From: DASUAO01 sp046484625 | Lineage (GTDB): Bacteria > Actinomycetota > Acidimicrobiia > IMCC26256 > PALSA-555 | Reading direction: 5' to 3' | Assembly: GCA_046484625.1 (NCBI GenBank) | Contig: JAWOIO010000125.1 | Span: 1-7,404 of the forward strand | DNA length: 7,404 nucleotides | In this document: positions 1-5,564 of the stretch, piece by piece | Numbering within the stretch: position 1 is the first letter of the stretch | Layout of the letters: each line of letters starts with the position of its first letter | Program-made: the position numbers and the translations under genes | Notes under the pieces: generated by a model | Told to the model about the DNA's origin: nothing | The model's database searches: none | Seen by the model: only the letters and a program-made list of their open reading frames with translations

Positions 1-42
1 CTCCCCCGAGAAGTCCCCCGACCTCCTGACCCCCGAGGACCG

Positions 43-2178
43 ATGCTGCGCTCGCTCACTGATGTCTGCTTCCGCCGCCGCCGACTCGTCGTGCTGGCGT
101 GGGGCGCGATCGTCATCGCCCTCACCTTGGCGTCGGGCGCGATCGGAGACGCGTTCGAAGAGGGCTTCGGAGCCGGCGACGGCGACTCCGGGCGCGCGAC
201 GCAGCTCCTCGAGGCTCGCTTCCCGGCACGTGCCGGCGACACCGGGGAGCTGGTCGTCAAGGCACCAGCCGGCATCGACACTCCCGCAGTCCGAGCCACG
301 CTGGACGCCGTCCTCGCGAACATCGAGCGCGTCGAAGGCATCGTCGGCACCCTCAGCCCGTTCGAGCCGGAGGGTGTCCGCCTCCGTTCACGCGATCCCT
401 CGATCGCCTACGCCGAGATCGCGTTCGCCGAACGCGCCACCAAGGTCCCCGCGGCGACCGCCGACGCGGTGCGCGACCTCGTCGCCGACGCAGGCACCGA
501 GGCCGTGCAGCTCGAGGTCGGTGGCCGCATGTTCAACACGATGCAGAGCACCGGGCCGGCCGAGCTCGTCGGCCTCGCGGCCGCGATCGTCATCCTGCTG
601 CTCGCGTTCGGCTCGATCCTCGCGATGGGTCTCCCGATCGCCATCGCCCTCTTCGGGATCGGTGCCGGGTTCGCCCTGATCTCGCTGCTCTCGCGCGTCG
701 CGACCGTCCCCGACTTCACGACGCAGCTCGCCGCGATGATCGGCCTGGGAGTCGGGATCGACTACGCCCTGTTCATCGTCACCCGGTTCCGCCAGGGTCT
801 CCACGACGGCATGGAACCGCGCGACGCGGTCCTGCTCGCCATCGACACGGCCGGGCGTTCCGTCCTCTTCGCCGGCGCGACGGTCGTCGTCTCCCTCGGA
901 GGGCTCTTCCTGATGGGGGTGCCCTTCATCCGAGGTCTGGGCGCGGGAGCGGCGGTCACCGTGCTGCTCATGATGATCGCCTCGGTGACCCTGCTCCCCG
1001 CGCTCCTCGGGTTCACCGGGCGCAGCATCGATCGATTCCACATCCCGGCCTTCCATCGCCACGAGGGCGCGTCGCGTACGAGCGTGTGGTTCCGGTGGAG
1101 TCGGACCATCCAGGCTCGCCCCTGGCCGGCGTTCCTCGCCGGCTTCGTCGTGCTCGTCGTCCTCGCGATGCCGATGATCGGACTCCGGCTGGGCTTCTCC
1201 GATGCGGGCAACGACCCGCCAGCCCAGACCACCCGCCGCGCCTACGACCTCCTCTCGGAGGGCTTCGGCCCCGGCTTCAACGGCCCGCTCGTGCTCGCGG
1301 TCGACGCGCCCGACGGGCTCGAGTCGCTGACCCGTCTGACCACTGCACTCTCGGACACACCCGGGGTTGCCGAGATCACCCCGCCCGTCCCCAACCCGAC
1401 CGGCGATGCCGCCGTCATCCAGGTCATCCCCACGTCGTCGCCCCAGAGCGGGCGGACCAACGATCTCGTCGACCGACTGCGCGACGGCGTCATCCCCCAC
1501 GCCGTGCAGGGGACCGACACCCGCGTGTTGATCGGTGGGATCACCGCCTCGGGGATCGACACCTCCGACGCGCTCGCATCCCGGCTCCCCGTCTTCATCG
1601 GCGCGGTGCTGGCGTTCAGCTTCCTCCTCCTGATGGCGGTGTTCCGCTCGATCTTCGTACCGGTGAAGGCCGTGATCATGAACCTGCTGTCGATCGGCGC
1701 CGCGTATGGGGTGATCGTCGCGATCTTCCAGTGGGGCTGGGGCGCCGGTGTGCTCGGCCTCGTGGGCGGCGCACCGATCGAGCCGTTCGTCCCCATGATG
1801 CTGTTCGCCATCGTCTTCGGACTCTCGATGGACTACGAGGTCTTCCTCCTGTCCAGGGTGCGTGAGGAGTACGACCGCACCGGCGACAACGGGCTGGCCG
1901 TCGCCGACGGTCTCGCGGCCACCGCTCGGGTGATCACCGCGGCCGCCGCGATCATGGTGACCGTGTTCGCCAGCTTCATGCTGGGCGAGGACCGCTTGCT
2001 GAAGCTCTTCGGGCTCGGGCTCGCGTTGGCAATCCTCATCGATGCGACACTCGTGCGCATCGTGCTCGTCCCGGCCACGATGGAGCTGCTCGGGGACCGG
2101 AACTGGTGGTTCCCACGCTGGCTCGACCGCATCGTCCCCCGCCTCCACGTGGAGGCCGTACCGAAGGAAGCCGACTGA
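43..2178 (+). CDS. MMPL/RND-superfamily membrane transporter
   Basis: This is a 711-residue inner-membrane exporter of the MMPL (RND superfamily) type, expected to use the proton gradient to move lipids or other hydrophobic molecules; the substrate cannot be read from the sequence. It shows the duplicated RND layout: TM1 at about 14-32, an extracytoplasmic loop at about 33-170, a TM2-6 bundle at about 172-323, TM7 at about 361-380, a second loop at about 383-510, and TM8-12 at about 514-680. The proton-relay Asp-Tyr pairs are present in both halves: GIDYALF (D240, Y241) and SMDYEVF (D597, Y598), matching the positions known from mycobacterial MmpL3. The length fits the shorter MMPL proteins, with no long cytoplasmic C-terminal domain. 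The ATG at 43 has GAGGA at 35-39, only 3 bases away, and starts the usual basic N-terminus before TM1. The frame stays open upstream to base 1 but has no other start codon there. The stop overlaps the next gene (ATGA). Family call is firm. Confidence 0.93.
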   Translation: MLRSLTDVCFRRRRLVVLAWGAIVIALTLASGAIGDAFEEGFGAGDGDSGRATQLLEARFPARAGDTGELVVKAPAGIDTPAVRATLDAVLANIERVEGIVGTLSPFEPEGVRLRSRDPSIAYAEIAFAERATKVPAATADAVRDLVADAGTEAVQLEVGGRMFNTMQSTGPAELVGLAAAIVILLLAFGSILAMGLPIAIALFGIGAGFALISLLSRVATVPDFTTQLAAMIGLGVGIDYALFIVTRFRQGLHDGMEPRDAVLLAIDTAGRSVLFAGATVVVSLGGLFLMGVPFIRGLGAGAAVTVLLMMIASVTLLPALLGFTGRSIDRFHIPAFHRHEGASRTSVWFRWSRTIQARPWPAFLAGFVVLVVLAMPMIGLRLGFSDAGNDPPAQTTRRAYDLLSEGFGPGFNGPLVLAVDAPDGLESLTRLTTALSDTPGVAEITPPVPNPTGDAAVIQVIPTSSPQSGRTNDLVDRLRDGVIPHAVQGTDTRVLIGGITASGIDTSDALASRLPVFIGAVLAFSFLLLMAVFRSIFVPVKAVIMNLLSIGAAYGVIVAIFQWGWGAGVLGLVGGAPIEPFVPMMLFAIVFGLSMDYEVFLLSRVREEYDRTGDNGLAVADGLAATARVITAAAAIMVTVFASFMLGEDRLLKLFGLGLALAILIDATLVRIVLVPATMELLGDRNWWFPRWLDRIVPRLHVEAVPKEAD
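2164..2168 (+). promoter_or_regulatory. Ribosome binding site of carbonic anhydrase gene
   Basis: AAGGA lies inside the last codons of the MMPL gene, 9 bases before the ATG at 2178. It decides the start: an in-frame ATG at 2106 would add 24 residues (Pro/Arg-rich) that merely re-read the end of the MMPL gene in another frame. Confidence 0.6.
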
Positions 2179-2669
2179 TGTTCGACGACATCCTCGACGC
2201 CAACGCCGACTACGCGGGCACCTTCGCCCTCGCGGGGATCCTGGCGAGTCCGAAGCGACTTCTCGCGGTGGTGACCTGCATGGACTCCAGGATCGAGCCA
2301 CTCCAGATGCTGGGGCTCGTCCCCGGCGACGCCAAGATCTTCCGCAACGCCGGTGCCCGCATCACCGACGACGCGCTGCGCACCCTCGTCCTCGGCGTGA
2401 ACCTGTTCGGCATCGATCGGATCGCGGTCATCCACCACACCGACTGCGCGATGACGAGTGCCACCGACGACGAGCTGCGCGAGAAGATCGGCGAACTCCG
2501 CGGTGCTGACGCTTCCGAGTGGGAGTTCCTGACCGTCTCCGACACCGACGCCGTCCTGCGGGCCGACATCGAGAAGGTGCGCGCGTGTCCGCTGCTCCCC
2601 GACGACCTGGTGGTCGCCGGGTTCCTCTACGACGTCGACACCGGACGGGTCACGCAGGTCATCGGCTGA
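2178..2669 (+). CDS. Beta-class carbonic anhydrase
   Basis: A 163-residue cytoplasmic zinc enzyme that interconverts CO2 and bicarbonate. The beta-class signatures are complete: CMDSR (C34, D36, R38), RNAGARITDD (56-65) and HHTDC (86-90). The zinc ligands are predicted to be C34, H87 and C90, with the D36-R38 dyad that controls the fourth ligand position. Length, motif spacing and the C-terminal pattern (FLYDVDTGRV, similar to FVFDVATGKL) match the short mycobacterial form Rv1284, also 163 residues. The residue after the last zinc Cys is Ala (A91) where Gly is usual. The ATG at 2178 overlaps the TGA of the upstream MMPL gene (2176-2178), so translational coupling is likely. The dyad at 2702-2724 follows about 30 bases after the stop. 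Class assignment is firm. Why it is coupled to an exporter is not evident. Confidence 0.94.
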   Translation: MFDDILDANADYAGTFALAGILASPKRLLAVVTCMDSRIEPLQMLGLVPGDAKIFRNAGARITDDALRTLVLGVNLFGIDRIAVIHHTDCAMTSATDDELREKIGELRGADASEWEFLTVSDTDAVLRADIEKVRACPLLPDDLVVAGFLYDVDTGRVTQVIG

Positions 2670-2692
2670 GTCGGGGCGGACCCGATCCTCGC

Positions 2693-2698
2693 TAGGGT
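2693..2698 (+). promoter_or_regulatory. Possible -10 element before the dioxygenase gene
   Basis: TAGGGT fits the TANNNT -10 consensus of actinobacterial housekeeping promoters and lies in the only sizeable + strand spacer of the window. No convincing TTGACA-like -35 is seen 16-18 bases upstream (around 2669-2676). A start site 6-8 bases downstream would fall at the beginning of the dyad at 2702-2724. The element also overlaps a short inverted repeat (GACCC at 2679-2683 with GGGTC at 2695-2699). Weak evidence. Confidence 0.22.
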
Positions 2699-2701
2699 CT
2701 C

Positions 2702-2724
2702 CGGTCGGGCTTCCGGCCTGACCG
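2702..2724. promoter_or_regulatory. 9-bp dyad (hairpin or operator) in dioxygenase leader
   Basis: The arms CGGTCGGGC (2702-2710) and GCCTGACCG (2716-2724) pair over 9 positions with one G-U wobble around the 5-base loop TTCCG. The element lies between the carbonic anhydrase stop and the ribosome binding site of the dioxygenase gene. It could be an intrinsic terminator for the first gene pair (but no T-run follows), a leader hairpin, or a protein-binding operator for the second pair. The pairing is seen directly; the role is inferred. Confidence 0.4.
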
Positions 2725-2733
2725 CATCGCGAC

Positions 2734-2740
2734 GAGGGAG
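2734..2740 (+). promoter_or_regulatory. Ribosome binding site of dioxygenase gene
   Basis: GAGGGAG sits 7 bases before the ATG at 2748, just after the dyad. It is the strongest Shine-Dalgarno match in the window. It supports this start despite the unusually long N-terminus of the protein. Confidence 0.6.
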
Positions 2741-2747
2741 CACGACC

Positions 2748-3713
2748 ATGACCACTACGACCGACTTCTCCTCGGCCCAGGAGGATCCCGGTGCGCACCT
2801 GCGCTCCCAGCGGATGCGCTTCGACCGGTACGACGTGTACGTGGGCCCCGTCGGCCACCTGCACGAGGAGCGCGCCCGCCTCGCAGCCCTCACGTGGGAG
2901 CACTTCGACGCCACCCCGGTGGGGGCCACCCTCGGCGCCGAGCTCAGCGGCATCGACCTCACCCAGGACCTCCCCGATGAGGTGATCACCGAGATCCGCC
3001 AGGCGCTCCTCGACTTCAAGGTCATCTTCTTCCGCGACCAGCCGATCGACCAGGCCCGTCATCTCGCCTTCGCGCGGCGCTTCGGCGACCTGGAGATCCA
3101 CCCGTTCATCCCGCCCAACCCGGACCATCCCGAGCTCGTCCGCTTCGAGAAGTCCGCCGACGTCGGCGGGTACGAGAACGCGTGGCACCACGACGTCACC
3201 TGGCGGGAGACGCCGTCGATGGGCGCGATCCTCCACGCGATCGAGGTCCCACCCACTGGCGGTGACACGTTGTTCTGCGACATGTACGCCGCGTATGAGG
3301 GTCTCGACGACGAGATGCGCGCTCGGATCGACGACCTGGTCGCGGTGCACGACTACGTCCAGGCCTTCGGACACCAGGTCGACGACGCGGCCAAGGCCGA
3401 GATGCGCGCGAAGTTCCCTCCGGTCGAGCACCCGGTCGTGCGGACGCACCCCGAGACCGGTCGACGCCTGCTCTACGTCAACCGCCTGTTCGTCCACCAC
3501 ATCCAGGGGCTCGATCCGGACGAGAGCACCGCGCTGATCGACCTCCTCTCCCGCCAGTCGGACACGATCGAGTACCAGTGCCGGTTCCGGTGGGAGCCGC
3601 ACTCGGTGGCGTTCTGGGACAACCGAGCGGTGCAGCACTACGCGGCATCCGACTACTGGCCCGACGTCCGGATCATGGAGCGGGCCAGCATCGTCGGCGA
3701 CCGCCCCTACTAG
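2748..3713 (+). CDS. TauD/TfdA-family Fe(II)/2-oxoglutarate dioxygenase
   Basis: A 321-residue cytoplasmic non-heme iron enzyme that couples decarboxylation of 2-oxoglutarate to oxidation of a substrate. The iron triad is intact: WHHD (H147, D149) and the distal His in DNRAVQHY (H297). R308 and R312 follow at +11 and +15 from H297, the spacing of Arg266 and Arg270 in E. coli TauD. Family landmarks such as FGDLEIHP (112-119), PPTGGDTLF (168-176), HPVVRTHPETGRR (228-240) and the RIM-RASIVGDRP end are all present. Of the taurine-contact positions as I recall them, His70 is kept (H118) and Phe206 is kept (F248), but Tyr73 is Ile (I121) and Asn95 is Glu (E143), so the substrate is probably not taurine. 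About 45 extra N-terminal residues precede the usual start of the fold. The acyl-CoA dehydrogenase gene begins 9 bases after the stop, suggesting an operon. No sulfonate transporter is nearby. Other substrates such as alkyl sulfates, aryloxy acids or fatty acids cannot be separated. Confidence 0.9.
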   Translation: MTTTTDFSSAQEDPGAHLRSQRMRFDRYDVYVGPVGHLHEERARLAALTWEHFDATPVGATLGAELSGIDLTQDLPDEVITEIRQALLDFKVIFFRDQPIDQARHLAFARRFGDLEIHPFIPPNPDHPELVRFEKSADVGGYENAWHHDVTWRETPSMGAILHAIEVPPTGGDTLFCDMYAAYEGLDDEMRARIDDLVAVHDYVQAFGHQVDDAAKAEMRAKFPPVEHPVVRTHPETGRRLLYVNRLFVHHIQGLDPDESTALIDLLSRQSDTIEYQCRFRWEPHSVAFWDNRAVQHYAASDYWPDVRIMERASIVGDRPY

Positions 3714-3722
3714 CGACACGGG

Positions 3723-4880
3723 ATGCGACTCGCACTCACCAACGATCAGCTCGCGCTCCAGGCCGAGCTGCGCACGTACTTCAGCGGGCTCGTCGACGAG
3801 ATCGGGGCCGACGACTCCGGAGGGTCGACCTACACCCGATACGTCCGCCGCATGGGCCAGGACGGCTGGCTCGGACTGGGCTGGCCCGTCGAATACGGCG
3901 GCCAGGGTCGCAGCGTTGCCGACCAGACGATCTTCGTCGAGGAGTCCCACTGGGCCGGTGTACCGCTCCCCCTCCTCACGCTGAACAGCGTCGGGCCCAC
4001 GCTGATGGCGCTCGGAACCGACGAGCAGAAGCGCCGCATCCTCCCGAAGATCCTCCGGGGCGAGATGCACTTCGCGATCGGCTACACCGAGCCGACCGCT
4101 GGCACCGACCTCGCCTCGCTCCAGACGCGCGCGGTCCGAGATGGCGACGAGTACGTGGTGAATGGCCAGAAGCTGTTCACCAGCGCGATCGAGCACGCCG
4201 ACTACGTCTGGCTCGCGGTGCGCACCGATCCGTCGGCCAAGAAGCACAAGGGGCTCTCGGTGCTGCTCGTCCCGACCGACACCCCCGGCTTCTCGTGGAC
4301 ACCACTGCGCACGATGGCAGGCGAGTTCACGAGCGCGACGTTCTACGAGGACCTCCGCGTCCCCGCCGAGAACCTCGTCGGCGTCGAGAACGAGGGCTGG
4401 AAGCTCATCACGAACCAGCTCAACCACGAGCGCATCGCGATCTGCCCGGCATCCGGGATCCTCCGCAGCATCCACGACGTCTGCGAGTGGGCGATCGCGA
4501 CCACCCGTCCTGACGGACGACGGGTCATCGACGACCAATGGGTGCAGACCACCCTCGCCCGCACCCACGCCCGCGTCGAGGTGCTCCGCCTCATGAACTG
4601 GAAGGTCGCCTGGGCGTCGACCGTAGGCCTCAACCCCGCCGACGCGTCGGCGACGAAGGTCTTCGGCACCGAGCTCTCACTCGAGGTCTACCGGGCGCTC
4701 ATGGAGATCGTCGGCCAGCACGCCTATCTCGAGGAAGGGTCAACCGGGGCGATGTTGGCCGGGAAGCTCGAACGCAACTACCGGGCGCAGACGATCTTCA
4801 CGTTCGGTGGCGGCACCAACGAGGTCCAGCGCGACATCATCGCGATGGTCGGCCTCGGCATGCCTCGCGCACCGCGCTGA
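3723..4880 (+). CDS. Acyl-CoA dehydrogenase family protein (FadE-like)
   Basis: A 385-residue FAD enzyme expected to introduce an alpha,beta double bond into an acyl-CoA thioester. The usual three parts are seen: an N-terminal helical domain (1-115, with GWLGLGWPVEYGGQG at 48-62), a middle beta domain holding the flavin signature YTEPTAGTDL (121-130) and the NGQKLFTSAIEHADY segment (147-161), and a C-terminal helical domain ending in FGGGTNEVQRDII (361-373). At the position of the MCAD catalytic Glu376 this protein has Gly (G363). A Glu occurs in NHERIA (E236), where isovaleryl-CoA-type dehydrogenases and some steroid-degrading FadE subunits carry their base, so activity is plausible. The ATG at 3723 is 9 bases after the dioxygenase stop and lacks a good Shine-Dalgarno, which suggests translation reinitiates from the upstream gene. 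The substrate is unknown. Some actinobacterial relatives act as two-gene heterotetramers, but no partner gene is in the window. Confidence 0.92.
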   Translation: MRLALTNDQLALQAELRTYFSGLVDEIGADDSGGSTYTRYVRRMGQDGWLGLGWPVEYGGQGRSVADQTIFVEESHWAGVPLPLLTLNSVGPTLMALGTDEQKRRILPKILRGEMHFAIGYTEPTAGTDLASLQTRAVRDGDEYVVNGQKLFTSAIEHADYVWLAVRTDPSAKKHKGLSVLLVPTDTPGFSWTPLRTMAGEFTSATFYEDLRVPAENLVGVENEGWKLITNQLNHERIAICPASGILRSIHDVCEWAIATTRPDGRRVIDDQWVQTTLARTHARVEVLRLMNWKVAWASTVGLNPADASATKVFGTELSLEVYRALMEIVGQHAYLEEGSTGAMLAGKLERNYRAQTIFTFGGGTNEVQRDIIAMVGLGMPRAPR

Positions 4881-4899
4881 GACCCGCGATCTCAGGGCG
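4873..4899. terminator. Shared hairpin at convergent stop codons
   Basis: The left arm CGCGCTGAGA (4873-4882) pairs with the right arm TCTCAGGGCG (4890-4899) over 9 of 10 positions, with one G-G mismatch and the 7-base loop CCCGCGA. The stop codons of the acyl-CoA dehydrogenase (4878-4880) and of the opposing DsbA-like gene (4892-4894) both fall inside the stem. Being symmetric, it would form in both transcripts. Neither side has a T-run, so it would be a non-classical bidirectional terminator or an mRNA 3'-end stabiliser. Confidence 0.42.
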
Positions 4900-5554
4900 C
4901 CGGATTCTGGATCGTCTCCCAGTCGCGGGCGTCGAGGTAGGGCTCGAACGTCCGCGCGATCGCTGCGAGGTCGTCGCGGCGTTTCGGACGCTTGATCTCG
5001 TACACGTGCGGGAACTCCGTCAGGCCGAGTACGTGGTCCCAGAGGCGCAACGCCGCGTCACCGACCGGCGGTTCGATGAGGACCGGTCCGAACAGGGCCT
5101 GCCCGTTGTCGAACCGCAGCGTCGGGACCCCGAAGAACCCGAGATCTGTGACCTGCTCGTGCTCGACGCGCACCTCGTCGTTGGTCGTCGCGTCGGCGAG
5201 TGCCGAGTCGACGGTCCCCGGATCGAGGCCGAGCTCGCCGAGCAACGCCTCGGCAACCTCCTTGCGATGCGGCTTCCGACCATCGACGTGGAGCGCCGTT
5301 CCGGCAGCCAGGTACCACTGGTCGAGCAGCGCCATGTCGGTGCGCCGCAAGTACGCGCCGATGCGCATCATCGACCAGCCGTACGACCATTCACGTTCCC
5401 ACGGGTGCTTCTTGCCCTCGGCCCGGTTGATCTCCTCGAGGCTGAAGAACCGCCAGTCGACCTCGACGTCGGAGTGGTCCCGGACTTCGCGCATCCACAG
5501 CGACGTCTGGTACGCCCACGGGCACATCACGTCGAAGTGGAACTGGACCCTCAT
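4892..5554 (-). CDS. DsbA-family thioredoxin-fold protein, Rv2466c-like
   Basis: A 220-residue cytoplasmic DsbA/FrnE-type protein without a signal peptide. The N-terminal strand leads into CPWAY (C11-Y15), the place of the CxxC active site, followed by a helical insert and GVPTLRF (142-148) with the cis-proline P144. The C-terminal stretch from NGQALFGPVL to FPHVYEIKR (150-189) resembles the mycobacterial mycothiol-dependent nitroreductase Rv2466c, as I recall its sequence. The second active-site Cys is Ala (A14), leaving one nucleophilic Cys and excluding a normal dithiol cycle; a monothiol mechanism with mycothiol, or a transferase or isomerase role as in hydroxychromene-carboxylate isomerase relatives, is possible. 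The ATG at 5554 has GGGGAG (5558-5563) just upstream, at a short 3-base spacing. An ATG at 5617 would overlap the upstream gene by 53 bases and add 21 unlike residues, so it was not chosen. It lies 10 bases behind the upstream gene, as in an operon. The specific function is uncertain. Confidence 0.85.
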   Translation of the reverse strand: MRVQFHFDVMCPWAYQTSLWMREVRDHSDVEVDWRFFSLEEINRAEGKKHPWEREWSYGWSMMRIGAYLRRTDMALLDQWYLAAGTALHVDGRKPHRKEVAEALLGELGLDPGTVDSALADATTNDEVRVEHEQVTDLGFFGVPTLRFDNGQALFGPVLIEPPVGDAALRLWDHVLGLTEFPHVYEIKRPKRRDDLAAIARTFEPYLDARDWETIQNPAP

Positions 5555-5564
5555 GCGCTCCCCG

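Noticed and set aside
43..2178. Assigning the exporter as MmpL3 (trehalose monomycolate flippase).
   Set aside because: The proton-relay residues match all MMPL proteins, but the protein lacks the long cytoplasmic C-terminal region and there are no mycolate genes nearby.
388..2301. A 637-codon - strand open frame opposite the exporter.
   Set aside because: It is a low-complexity Arg/Glu/Asp/His/Gly translation with no hydrophobic core, typical of an antisense shadow of a GC-rich membrane-protein gene.
2748..3713. Reading the dioxygenase as part of a taurine-assimilation (tau) operon.
   Set aside because: There is no ABC transporter or sulfonate-binding protein in the window, the spacing links it to an acyl-CoA dehydrogenase instead, and two pocket positions differ from TauD.
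1833..4568. A very long open frame (911 codons) on the - strand opposite four + strand genes.
   Set aside because: It lies antisense to the exporter, carbonic anhydrase, dioxygenase and dehydrogenase, all of which have clear family motifs. Its composition (Val, Asp, Glu, Arg, Gly) is what GC-rich codons give when read backwards, and no domain is recognisable.
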